Positions 8,847 to 16,135 of a stretch of DNA of 64,000 bases are shown here, piece after piece. A program made the translations under genes and the position numbers. Origin of the DNA: Lachnospiraceae bacterium AC2029 (GTDB lineage: Bacteria > Bacillota > Clostridia > Lachnospirales > Lachnospiraceae); assembly GCA_000703065.1 (NCBI GenBank), contig JNLK01000001.1, forward strand, positions 558,001 through 622,000. Reading direction: 5' to 3'. Position 1 is the stretch's first letter; each line of letters opens with the position of its first letter. The notes under the pieces are model-generated. The model saw nothing but the letters and a program-made list of their open reading frames with translations. It searched no databases and was not told the origin of the DNA.

Positions 8847-9545
8847 TTAACCCTCTGTGAATCTGATCGGATTCAGCTTGATTCCGGGGCCCATGGTAGA
8901 GGTGATGGTCACACTCTTCAGGTACTGTCCCTTTGCAGCTGAAGGTCTTGCCTTTACAACAGCATTCATTAAGGCTTTATAGTTGTCCGCGATCTGCTCC
9001 TCTGTGAAGGAAGCTTTTCCCACCGGCACGTGGATGATGTTAGCCTTGTCAAGACGATACTCGATCTTACCTGCCTTTACTTCCTCGATGGCCTTTACTA
9101 CGTCCATCGTTACAGTACCGGCCTTCGGGTTCGGCATAAGACCCTTCGGTCCGAGGACACGACCCAGACGTCCTACAACACCCATCATATCGGGAGTTGC
9201 GATAACTACGTCGAAGTCAAGCCAGCCTTCATTCTGAATCTTCGGTACCAGCTCATCGCCGCCTGCATAGTCAGCGCCTGCAGCCAGAGCCTGATCTACC
9301 TTCTCGCCCTTTGCAAATACGAGAACCTTTACGGTCTTACCTGTTCCGTGGGGAAGTACTACCGCACCACGAACCTGCTGATCAGCGTGACGTCCGTCAA
9401 CACCCAGCTTCAGGTGAGCCTCGATGGTCTCATCAAACTTTGCATTTGCTGTCTTCTTCAGAATGGAAACTGCCTCGTCCAGATCATACAGTTTGCTCTT
9501 CTCAACAAGCTTTGTTGCTTCTAAGTATCTTTTTCCTTTTTTCAT
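8847..9545 (-). CDS. rplA: 50S ribosomal protein L1
   Basis: 232 residues, full family length. Binds 23S rRNA at the L1 stalk and helps eject deacylated tRNA; L1 often represses its own operon. Recognised by [20 protein letters not shown] at the N-terminus, the central [12 protein letters not shown] and the conserved [11 protein letters not shown] near the C-terminus. CAGGAGGA lies 7 nt before ATG. It follows rplK by 68 nt and is the last gene before a strong terminator, so rplJ-rplL are not in this transcript, unlike many Gram-positive arrangements where they follow soon after. Confidence 0.97.
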   Translation of the reverse strand: MKKGKRYLEATKLVEKSKLYDLDEAVSILKKTANAKFDETIEAHLKLGVDGRHADQQVRGAVVLPHGTGKTVKVLVFAKGEKVDQALAAGADYAGGDELVPKIQNEGWLDFDVVIATPDMMGVVGRLGRVLGPKGLMPNPKAGTVTMDVVKAIEEVKAGKIEYRLDKANIIHVPVGKASFTEEQIADNYKALMNAVVKARPSAAKGQYLKSVTITSTMGPGIKLNPIRFTEG

Positions 9546-9613
9546 GATATTCCTCCTGTGGTATTATCGGAACAGACTCTTTCTCTGCTCCTTCCACGTT
9601 TTTTTACAAACGA

Positions 9614-10039
9614 TTAGTCAACAACCTCTACACCCATGGAACGTGCTGTACCGGCGATCATGCTCATAGCAGCCTCGATGGAAGCAGCGTTCAGGTCGGG
9701 CATCTTCATCTCAGCGATCTCCTTCAGCTGAGCCTGAGTGATCTTAGCGACCTTCTTCTTGTTCGGTTCACCGGAACCGCTCTGGATCTTGCAAGCCTTC
9801 TTGATAAGAACCGGAGCCGGCGGTGTCTTGGTGATGAAGCTGAAGCTTCTGTCTGCATATACGGTGATAACAACCGGGATGATCAGATCACCCTTGTCAG
9901 CGGTTCTTGCGTTGAACTGCTTGGTGAACTCTACGATGTTTACACCGTGCTGACCCAGTGCAGGACCTACCGGGGGAGCCGGAGTTGCCTTACCTGCAGG
10001 GATCTGTAATTTGATATAACCAGTTACTTTCTTCGCCAT
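9614..10039 (-). CDS. rplK: 50S ribosomal protein L11
   Basis: 141 residues, full length. Forms the GTPase-associated centre with 23S rRNA and L10, and is needed for RelA-type stringent response sensing and for thiopeptide binding. The N-terminal proline-rich [20 protein letters not shown] and the C-terminal [10 protein letters not shown] are diagnostic. TTTAGGAGGTACG precedes the start. Between nusG and rplA in the expected order. Confidence 0.98.
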   Translation of the reverse strand: MAKKVTGYIKLQIPAGKATPAPPVGPALGQHGVNIVEFTKQFNARTADKGDLIIPVVITVYADRSFSFITKTPPAPVLIKKACKIQSGSGEPNKKKVAKITQAQLKEIAEMKMPDLNAASIEAAMSMIAGTARSMGVEVVD

Positions 10040-10100
10040 TTTAGCGTACCTCCTAAATGTGGTATTAACGGGGGTGTCCCTTCCACTTATTTAACAAACC

Positions 10101-10814
10101 TTACAGCTTTACGATATCGCCCAGACCGATCTCCACGTCTGTGGAACGTCCGAAGATATCCATGTCGATCGTTACGGACTGCTTGCCCGCATTGATCAGC
10201 TTGATCGTTCCCACTGTTCCTTCCCATGCTCCGGAGATTACCTTTACGGAATCGCCGATCGCAACATCGATCACGAAGTCATCTGTCTTAACGCCGAGCA
10301 GTCTCATCTCGGAATCGGAAAGCGGTACCGGCTCTGATCCGGGTCCTACGAACCCTGTAACGCCACGGGTATTTCTTACGACATACCATGTAACGTCATT
10401 CTTGATCATGTGCACAAGTACATATCCGGGGAACATTTTCTTGGATACCGTTTTACGGGCTCCGTTCTTCACCTCTACAACGTCCTGAACCGGGACCATA
10501 ACCTCGAACATCTGCTCCTGCAGGCGACGGTTCTCGATCGTCTTCTCGATATCCGCCTTTACCTTGTTCTCGTAACCGGAGTAGGTGTGTACTACGTACC
10601 AGTGAGGTTCATTGTCTCCGCCCTGCTTGATATTTGAGGACACCGGTGCAGCCTGTTCGAATGTAGTTTCCTCTGCAGCATCTGCCGCATTTTCCTCAAC
10701 AGCTTCTGCAGTTTCTACAGCCTCGGTCGTGGTCTCTTCCACTGCTGCAGCCTCTGCCGTTTCTTCTACTGCTTCGGATGTTACGTCGATCTTCTCTTCG
10801 TTCATCTCTGCCAT
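10101..10814 (-). CDS. nusG: Transcription elongation/termination factor NusG with long acidic N-terminal tail
   Basis: 237 residues. Residues 70-235 are standard NusG: an NGN domain beginning HWYVVHTYSGYENKV, the FPGYVLVHM core, and a KOW domain (GDSVKVISGAWEGTVG). Residues 1-69 are an added tail almost entirely of Glu, Ala, Thr and Val, absent from classic NusG of about 175 residues. The tail is in frame, has no alternative start with a ribosome-binding site before the core, and so is probably translated. It follows secE by 12 nt. NusG binds RNA polymerase and couples it to Rho or the ribosome; what the tail does is unknown. Confidence 0.95.
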   Translation of the reverse strand: MAEMNEEKIDVTSEAVEETAEAAAVEETTTEAVETAEAVEENAADAAEETTFEQAAPVSSNIKQGGDNEPHWYVVHTYSGYENKVKADIEKTIENRRLQEQMFEVMVPVQDVVEVKNGARKTVSKKMFPGYVLVHMIKNDVTWYVVRNTRGVTGFVGPGSEPVPLSDSEMRLLGVKTDDFVIDVAIGDSVKVISGAWEGTVGTIKLINAGKQSVTIDMDIFGRSTDVEIGLGDIVKL

Positions 10815-10826
10815 TCGATCACCTGC

Positions 10827-11033
10827 CTACCATATGTAACTCAGTCCGTATTCAAGAAGGAAGTCAATGCCCAGGGTGATCGCTCCGAGGATCACTGCCG
10901 AGATAACAACCGCTGTGGTTTCCTTTGCCACGCGCTTCTTGTCCGGCCAGGTGATCTTCTTGAACTCAACCTTGAGTCCCTGGAACCAGCTTCTCTTCAG
11001 GGTAGGGGATGATGTCTCATTCTTCTCTGACAT
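10827..11033 (-). CDS. secE: Preprotein translocase subunit SecE
   Basis: 68 residues with a single C-terminal membrane segment (TAVVISAVILGAITLGIDFL) preceded by the conserved amphipathic WFQGLKVEFKKITWPDKK. It clamps SecY in the SecYEG channel. The short, one-span form is typical of Gram-positive bacteria. GGGAGGAAAATC precedes the ATG. rpmG is 22 nt upstream and nusG 12 nt downstream. Confidence 0.97.
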   Translation of the reverse strand: MSEKNETSSPTLKRSWFQGLKVEFKKITWPDKKRVAKETTAVVISAVILGAITLGIDFLLEYGLSYIW

Positions 11034-11055
11034 GATTTTCCTCCCTTGTTACGAA

Positions 11056-11205
11056 TTACTTTGTTTCCTTGTGCATGGTGTGTGCCTTGCAGAACGGACA
11101 ATACTTCTTTGTCTCCATTCGCTCGGGGTGATTCTTCTTCTCTTTTGTCAGATTGTAATTACGCCGCTTACATTCTGTACAAGCCAGTGTGATCTTTACG
11201 CGCAC
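11056..11205 (-). CDS. rpmG: 50S ribosomal protein L33, zinc-binding form
   Basis: 49 residues, read directly from the minus strand: [20 protein letters not shown] then a basic stretch and [15 protein letters not shown]. Two CxxC pairs (CTEC, CPFC) mark the zinc-containing form, which in other Firmicutes is exchanged for a cysteine-less paralogue under zinc starvation. The start is GTG at 11205, with a strong GGAGGTGA 4 nt away; there is no ATG in a suitable place. First gene of the secE-nusG-rplK-rplA block. Confidence 0.95.
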   Translation of the reverse strand: MRVKITLACTECKRRNYNLTKEKKNHPERMETKKYCPFCKAHTMHKETK

Positions 11206-11269
11206 AACGTCACCTCCATTTTCTTTAGATTTTGATACAACTATTTGCCTTACCGGTTTGGGCGCACCA

Positions 11270-11291
11270 AAAAAAGGCCGCTTTGGCCGGC
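11270..11291 (-). terminator. Short GC hairpin plus T7 between the pseudouridine synthase and rpmG
   Basis: On the minus strand GGCC-AAAGC-GGCC is followed by seven T (11275-11269). It would end transcripts from the pseudouridine synthase gene. It also lies within the first 20 nt transcribed from the rpmG promoter, where it is probably too close to the start to terminate. The stem is only 4 bp. Confidence 0.45.
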
Positions 11292-11298
11292 AGGAAAT

Positions 11299-11327
11299 AG
11301 ATTAGCATATGCAGGGGGCAATGTCAA
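11299..11327 (-). promoter_or_regulatory. rpmG operon promoter
   Basis: Perfect TTGACA (11327-11322) and TAATCT (11304-11299) on the minus strand, 17 bp apart; the -10 is preceded by TGC, an extended -10. The leader to the rpmG start is about 85 nt. Confidence 0.75.
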
Positions 11328-11360
11328 GGAAAATGTGGCTTTTCCCGCATTTCCCCCCGG

Positions 11361-12185
11361 TCAGATTCCCAGCCGTGCCATCAGTTCCTCATAGGTGATC
11401 TTGAGGACGGAGCCCCGTGGAAGCTCCTGAGGAAGGGTGAGGTCTGCGATGCGGATCCGTTCGAGGCCGGTGACATGGCAGCCGACGGCTTCGAACATCC
11501 GCTTTACCTGGTGGTAGCGTCCCTCGGTGATGGTGAGCTCGACCTGATGGGTGATCGGATCAGCAGGGGATGACGCGGTCTCGGTTGACATAACACCGCT
11601 CCGATCTGCCTCTTCGTCTCCGTTGTCACCTGCAGGGATCACGGACCCTTCAATGCTGTCATCATCCGTACCATCGAGTATTACGACAGTCGCGGGTGCC
11701 GTAGGCCTGTCGTCTCCGATATCCACGCCGGCGGCGAAGAGCTCCGCCAGGTTCTCGGGGAGGGTTCCCTCCACAGTCGCTCTGTAGGTCTTGGGCACAT
11801 GCTTTCCGGGTGCCATAAGACGGTTGGAAAGCTTTCCGTCATTTGTGATAAGAAGAAGTCCTGTGGTGTCCCGATCCAGACGTCCCACCGGGAAGAGATC
11901 CCGCCGCTTCGGCTCGGGGATCAGATCCACAACAGTCTTCTCTCTCCCGTCCCGGGAGGCGGAAAGAACGCCCTCGGGTTTGTTCAATATATAATAGGAA
12001 AGAGGTTCATAGAAGACAGTCTCTCCTGATACAGTAACGGAGTTCTGAGTTATGTCAACCTTCTGTTCCGGTCCGGACGCCCGTTTTCCATCCACCAGGA
12101 CCTCTCCCCGCCGGATCAGCTGTTTTACTTCGCTGCGGGTTCCGTAGCCCGCATCTGCAAGAAATTTATCCAGACGTAACTGCAT
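11361..12185 (-). CDS. RsuA/RluB-family pseudouridine synthase
   Basis: 274 residues. Converts a uridine of rRNA to pseudouridine. An N-terminal S4 RNA-binding domain (MQLRLDKFLADAGYGTRSEV) is followed by the catalytic domain with Asp in FPVGRLDRDTTGLLLITNDG. The conserved C-terminal EGRYHQVKRMFEAVGCHV is also present. Between about residues 170 and 210 there is an added acidic and Ser/Thr-rich insertion that separates two conserved strands, making it longer than the usual 235-245 residues. RluB (23S) versus RsuA (16S) cannot be decided by eye. Convergent neighbours: none; it is upstream of rpmG on the same strand. Confidence 0.9.
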   Translation of the reverse strand: MQLRLDKFLADAGYGTRSEVKQLIRRGEVLVDGKRASGPEQKVDITQNSVTVSGETVFYEPLSYYILNKPEGVLSASRDGREKTVVDLIPEPKRRDLFPVGRLDRDTTGLLLITNDGKLSNRLMAPGKHVPKTYRATVEGTLPENLAELFAAGVDIGDDRPTAPATVVILDGTDDDSIEGSVIPAGDNGDEEADRSGVMSTETASSPADPITHQVELTITEGRYHQVKRMFEAVGCHVTGLERIRIADLTLPQELPRGSVLKITYEELMARLGI

Positions 12186-12392
12186 TCCTTTCTCCTTCCT
12201 TAATATATGACCCTTTACAGAGCCGGCAGCACAAACGCCTGCCCCCTATGATCCTGTCTGGTGACGCGCAGTGTGAACACTTCGTGTACTCCGTGCTCCA
12301 ATAACGTAGGAATAATTCAATTTATTCTTTCGTGAACATACGTTAGATTGATTAAGACAATGCATGCAGTTTATGTATTTATGAGGTTACAC

Positions 12393-12995
12393 ATGTTACA
12401 AAAAACTTACAAAAAGATTCAGCAGCTATTCAACGAGGGCTCCGGTTACCTTCGCACCAATGATCTTCTGGAGAACGGTATCACCACCCTTCAGATCCGT
12501 CAGCTGGTGGATACCGGAAGTGTGGAAAGGGTCAGCCACGGCATTTACTGGTGGCTGGATGACAGTCGTCAGAAGCCGAAGCTTTACAGGTACCTGGAGA
12601 CACAGATGGCGGACAGCAAGAGCGTGATCTGCATGACAAGCGCTCTGTATCTGGGCGGCCTTTTAAAGAAGGAGCCGCAGGTCCTCACCGTGGCCACCTC
12701 CAGAACCGATCGGTCCAGGCTTCATCTGAATTTCCCCATGTCCCGGCACTATTACGCCGCGCGCAGCATCAATGACTATGTTGAGACCCTGGAAACACCT
12801 GAGGGTCCCATCCGCTACTATTCCGTCGACCGGAGTGTGGTGGACTGCATCCGTCTCCGCAGCGAGCTGGGTGAAGCTCTTCTCGAGAAGATCATGAAGA
12901 AGTATCGGGCCTGGAAGAAGAAGGATCTGAAGGTCTATATGTCCTATGCGGAGGATATGGGCCTGAAGCGGGTAGCCGAGAAATATCTGTCCTGA
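12393..12995 (+). CDS. AbiEi-like winged-helix antitoxin/regulator, orphan
   Basis: 200 residues from ATG 12393, which has GAGG 8 nt upstream; a TTG at 12348 would add 15 residues. The N-terminal 60 residues look like the winged helix of type IV antitoxin AbiEi (YLRTNDLLENGITTLQIRQL, then VERVSHGIYWW). The middle (SVICMTSALYLGGLLK...LTVATSRTDRSR) and the IRYYSVDRSVVDCIRLRSEL segment are also typical of the family. AbiEi normally represses its own promoter and neutralises the nucleotidyltransferase AbiEii, but no AbiEii follows: the next gene is ilvE on the opposite strand after a terminator. It may be a stand-alone regulator. Confidence 0.75.
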   Translation: MLQKTYKKIQQLFNEGSGYLRTNDLLENGITTLQIRQLVDTGSVERVSHGIYWWLDDSRQKPKLYRYLETQMADSKSVICMTSALYLGGLLKKEPQVLTVATSRTDRSRLHLNFPMSRHYYAARSINDYVETLETPEGPIRYYSVDRSVVDCIRLRSELGEALLEKIMKKYRAWKKKDLKVYMSYAEDMGLKRVAEKYLS

Positions 12996-13084
12996 GACAT
13001 ATCCGATATGATCCACCGGAACCTGCCGCTAAACCGGTACGATCCTGCTGTGAATCTATCTCAAACCAATATGAACCTACTACG

Positions 13085-13119
13085 AACGAGAACCCGGAAA
13101 TCCCGGGTTCTCGTTTTCT
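13085..13119. terminator. Bidirectional terminator between the AbiEi-like gene and ilvE
   Basis: AACGAGAACCCGG (13085-13097) pairs perfectly with CCGGGTTCTCGTT (13103-13115), a 13-bp stem and 5-nt loop, followed by TTTTC. Mainly serves the plus-strand gene that ends at 12995. Confidence 0.85.
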
Positions 13120-13171
13120 GTCTCTCTATGAAGCCTGATGGCATTTCGAAAACTAACCATAATGTGCGTAC

Positions 13172-13204
13172 GCTTCTCGAAATGTCTGAAGACATTTCGG
13201 AAGC
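13172..13204 (-). terminator. Long stem-loop at the ilvE stop codon
   Basis: On the minus strand GCTTC-CGAAATGTCT pairs with AGACATTTCG-A-GAAGC with a 2-nt loop and one bulge, overlapping the ilvE TAG stop. No T run follows. A second copy of the outer motif (GTTAGTTTTCGAAATG) lies about 60 bp further on. Likely an mRNA 3'-end stabiliser rather than a classic terminator. Confidence 0.5.
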
Positions 13205-14226
13205 TAACAGATCTCGTAGATCCAGCCTTCCGGCGCCTCGATACGGCCCATCTGGATACCTGTGAGGGTATCGTAAAGCTTCTTGGTGGTCGGACCCATT
13301 TCCTCCATACCTGCGGGGAAGCAGATCTCTCTTCCGTGGTCAACGATCTTTCCTACCGGAGAGATAACCGCTGCGGTACCGCAGAGTCCGCACTCCTCGA
13401 AGGAAGGAACCTCTTCCAGGAAGACTTCTCTCTCCTCAACCTCCATGCCCAGGTACTCCTTGGCAACAACCTCGAGGGAACGACGTGTTACGGAAGGAAG
13501 GATACTGGAGGACTTCGGTGTGATGAACTTGTTGCCCTTGATGAAGATCACATTTGCACCGCCGGTCTCCTCGATCTTTGTACGGGAAGCCGGATCCAGA
13601 TATACGTTCTCATCAAAGCCGTTCTTATGTGCATCTACGATAGCATGCAGGCTCATGGCATAGTTCAGACCTGCCTTGATGTGACCGGTTCCATGCGGAG
13701 CTGCACGGTCGAAGTCACTGACACGGATGGTGATGGGCTTGGCTCCGCCCTTGAAGTAGGGGCCAACCGGTGTTGCAAAGCAGCGGAACTGATACTCCTC
13801 TGCCGGCTTTACGCCGATTACGGCATTGTAACCGAACATGAAGGGACGAAGATACAGGGTTGCACCGGAACCATACGGCGGAACCCACGCCTCATTTGCC
13901 TTTACTACCTGGCGAACGGCGTCGATAAAGCGCTCCTTCGGGAACGGGGGCATCTCCAGACGCTTTGCGGTGTCGATCATACGGTCCGCATTCAGGTCCG
14001 GGCGGAAGGTCACGATACGACCGTCCTCTGTGGTATAAGCCTTCAGACCCTCAAAGCAGGTCTGTGCATACTGAAGTACGCAGGCGCACTCACTCATGGT
14101 GATGGTGTGATCCTCTGTCAGGACACCGTCATCCCATGCCCCATCCTTAAAATTGGATACGTAAGCCTTGTCGGTCTGCATGTATCCAAAGCCTATGGAT
14201 CCCCAGTCAATGTTCTTCTTCTCCAT
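13204..14226 (-). CDS. ilvE: Branched-chain amino acid aminotransferase
   Basis: 340 residues, a class IV PLP enzyme that makes Leu, Ile and Val from their keto acids with glutamate. The pyridoxal Lys is in GTGHIKAGLNYA, the substrate loop CFEGLKAY and the EETGGANVIFI segment are conserved, and CGTAAVISPVG near the C-terminus fits the long eukaryote/Gram-positive subgroup (about 340-360 residues). AGATG upstream of ATG is a modest ribosome-binding site; GGAGATGATTC is close. A good promoter lies 70 bp upstream. The rest of the ilv pathway is not nearby. Confidence 0.95.
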   Translation of the reverse strand: MEKKNIDWGSIGFGYMQTDKAYVSNFKDGAWDDGVLTEDHTITMSECACVLQYAQTCFEGLKAYTTEDGRIVTFRPDLNADRMIDTAKRLEMPPFPKERFIDAVRQVVKANEAWVPPYGSGATLYLRPFMFGYNAVIGVKPAEEYQFRCFATPVGPYFKGGAKPITIRVSDFDRAAPHGTGHIKAGLNYAMSLHAIVDAHKNGFDENVYLDPASRTKIEETGGANVIFIKGNKFITPKSSSILPSVTRRSLEVVAKEYLGMEVEEREVFLEEVPSFEECGLCGTAAVISPVGKIVDHGREICFPAGMEEMGPTTKKLYDTLTGIQMGRIEAPEGWIYEIC

Positions 14227-14295
14227 GATGAATCATCTCCATTCAAAATTTTTTTGGACTTTTTTCTTAATTACCGAAATAAATCGCTAACTAAT

Positions 14296-14323
14296 ATTTT
14301 ATATTCTTAAATATGATTGTCAA
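14296..14323 (-). promoter_or_regulatory. ilvE promoter
   Basis: Perfect TTGACA (14323-14318) and TAAAAT (14301-14296) on the minus strand with 16-bp spacing, in an AT-rich stretch. The leader of about 65 nt shows no T-box or leader peptide that I could recognise. Confidence 0.75.
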
Positions 14324-14341
14324 GAATTTTCTAAGTGAGGA

Positions 14342-14371
14342 TTGCCCTATTCGTAAGAAACGTGCTAAAAT
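14342..14371 (+). promoter_or_regulatory. murC promoter
   Basis: TTGCCC (14342-14347) and TAAAAT (14366-14371), 18 bp apart, with TGC before the -10 (extended -10). The leader contains a GCGGT/ACCGC stem (about 14380-14414) before AAGAAGG and the murC ATG. Confidence 0.55.
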
Positions 14372-14445
14372 AAAGTCTGCGGTTCCGGGCGGACTGGCTG
14401 TGCCTCGGTACCGCAAAACTATTTGAATAAAAAGAAGGTACCATT

Positions 14446-15912
14446 ATGTATCAGATCGACTTTACAAAACCCTGTCACGTGCATTTCATCGGGATCGGCG
14501 GTATCAGCATGAGCGGACTTGCCGAGATCCTAAATAAGGAAGGCTTTACCGTCACCGGTTCGGACATGCGCGAATCGGACGTGACGCGGATGCTGAATGA
14601 GAAGGGGATCCGCATCTACTTCGGTCAGGTTGCCGAGAACCTGAAGTCCGAACCGGACACTGCCCTTGTGGTTTACACCGCAGCGATCTCCTCCGACAAT
14701 CCGGAGCTCCTCTATGCAAAGGAACAGGGCATTCCGCTCCTTACCCGCGCCGAGCTTCTGGGACAGATCATGGATAACTACAAATACAGCATCGCGGTCA
14801 GCGGAACCCACGGGAAGACCACGACCACTGCCATGCTGGCGCATATCCTGCTGGCTGCAGAGAAGGATCCCACCGTTTCCATCGGCGGTATGCTGGATGT
14901 GATCGGCGGAAATATCCGTGCGGGCGCTTCTCCCTACTTCGTAACGGAGGCCTGCGAGTACACCAACAGCTATCACTCCTTCCGCCCCTATCTCAGCATT
15001 ATCCTGAACATCGACAATGACCATCTGGATTTCTTCCATAATCTGGAGAATATCGTAAAGTCCTTTGCCACATTTGCAACCAAGCTGCAGGAGGGCGGCA
15101 TCCTGGTGGTGAACGGGGATATGCCCTATCTTGAGGACATCCGTGCAGCCGTGGCCGGGAAGAACTGCAGACTGATCACCTTCGGTCTGGGCGAGCAGAA
15201 TGATTACCGTGCGACGGATATCGCTCTGGACGAGGGAGGTCATCCCACCTATACGCTGATCCGGAAGCCGGGGATCCCGGAGGATGCCGGTGCGAACGGT
15301 GCAGGCACAGACGGTGCGGGTTCGGCAAATGAGACCGCGGGCACAGGTCCGAAGGTCGTACTCTCCGTTACCGGTGAGCACAACGCCATGAATTCCCTCT
15401 CCGCCATCGCTGCGGCCGAAGCACTGGGGATCGGAATGGATCAGATTCTGGCAGGTCTCCGTACCTGCTCCAGCGCTAAGAGACGGTTCGAGTACAAGGG
15501 CACCATGAAGAACGGTGCGACCATCATTGACGATTATGCGCACCACCCCACGGAGATCGCAGCCACAGTAGCTGTGGGCAGGGCGGTTGCAAAGGGCGAT
15601 CTCTGGATCGCATTCCAGCCTCATACCTACTCCCGTACCAAGGCACTGCTTCCTGACTTTGCGAAGGCACTTGCCCCTGCGGATCACGTTCTGCTGGCCG
15701 ACATTTACGCTGCCCGCGAGAAGGACGACGGCACCGTTCATGCCCGTAATTTGGAGGAAGAACTCCGGAAATGCGGCTGCGACGCGGTATATTTAGGGGA
15801 TTTTCCCACGATTGAAAAATATTTTCGGGAACATGGCAAAAACAATGATATGTTAATAACTATGGGAGCCGGACCCATTGATTCTGTTGGGGTTAACCTG
15901 CTTTCCGAATAG
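14446..15912 (+). CDS. murC: UDP-N-acetylmuramate--L-alanine ligase
   Basis: 488 residues. Adds L-Ala to UDP-MurNAc with ATP, the first amino-acid step of peptidoglycan synthesis, in the cytoplasm. The N-terminal UDP-binding HFIGIGGISMSGLAEIL, the ATP-binding SGTHGKTTTTAMLAHIL, and the C-terminal DYAHHPTEIAATV and FQPHTYSRT motifs are all seen. Compared with the usual 450-460 residues there is an inserted Gly/Ala-rich, low-complexity loop of about 30 residues (DAGANGAGTDGAGSANETAG) near residue 285. AAGAAGG precedes the start. A terminator and DnaA boxes follow directly. Confidence 0.96.
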   Translation: MYQIDFTKPCHVHFIGIGGISMSGLAEILNKEGFTVTGSDMRESDVTRMLNEKGIRIYFGQVAENLKSEPDTALVVYTAAISSDNPELLYAKEQGIPLLTRAELLGQIMDNYKYSIAVSGTHGKTTTTAMLAHILLAAEKDPTVSIGGMLDVIGGNIRAGASPYFVTEACEYTNSYHSFRPYLSIILNIDNDHLDFFHNLENIVKSFATFATKLQEGGILVVNGDMPYLEDIRAAVAGKNCRLITFGLGEQNDYRATDIALDEGGHPTYTLIRKPGIPEDAGANGAGTDGAGSANETAGTGPKVVLSVTGEHNAMNSLSAIAAAEALGIGMDQILAGLRTCSSAKRRFEYKGTMKNGATIIDDYAHHPTEIAATVAVGRAVAKGDLWIAFQPHTYSRTKALLPDFAKALAPADHVLLADIYAAREKDDGTVHARNLEEELRKCGCDAVYLGDFPTIEKYFREHGKNNDMLITMGAGPIDSVGVNLLSE

Positions 15913-15930
15913 TTATCCACATTATCCACA
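15913..15930 (+). promoter_or_regulatory. Tandem pair of perfect DnaA boxes
   Basis: Two consensus boxes TTATCCACA at 15913-15921 and 15922-15930, directly abutting and in the same orientation, starting on the base after the murC stop. Confidence 0.8.
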
Positions 15931-15931
15931 A

Positions 15932-15970
15932 AATAATCCGCGGCCCCTGCTGCGGATTATTGCTGTTTTC
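15932..15970 (+). terminator. murC terminator
   Basis: AATAATCCGC (15932-15941) pairs with GCGGATTATT (15952-15961), followed by GCTGTTTTCC. It lies between the two DnaA-box pairs. A weaker box-like TTTTCCACG follows it. Confidence 0.8.
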
Positions 15971-16033
15971 CACGGCTGACAGCCCAAAACAAAAAGCACG
16001 CATTTCTGTATCATAATGAAACTGTCAACCGAA

Positions 16034-16051
16034 TTATCCACATTATCCACA
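16034..16051 (+). promoter_or_regulatory. Second tandem pair of perfect DnaA boxes
   Basis: TTATCCACA at 16034-16042 and 16043-16051, again abutting and in the same orientation as the first pair. It ends 24 bp upstream of the -35 of the dnaD promoter, a position from which DnaA could regulate transcription. Confidence 0.8.
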
Positions 16052-16075
16052 AGACATTTCCCGGCCACAGGCAAG

Positions 16076-16103
16076 TTGCAATTCATTTCCTTTGTGTTAT
16101 AAT
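16076..16103 (+). promoter_or_regulatory. dnaD operon promoter
   Basis: TTGCAA (16076-16081) and perfect TATAAT (16098-16103), 16 bp apart, the -10 preceded by TGT (extended -10). AAAGGAAGAGG follows before the ATG at 16136. Confidence 0.75.
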
Positions 16104-16135
16104 GCTTTTGCACCAAAGGAAGAGGTATTGAAACT

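Noticed and set aside
14227-14300. T-box or leader-peptide control of ilvE
   Set aside because: The leader is only about 65 nt, with no T-box sequence, specifier loop or run of Leu/Val/Ile codons.
13138-14310. 390-codon plus-strand open frame opposite ilvE
   Set aside because: Antisense shadow; the minus-strand aminotransferase has all catalytic motifs.
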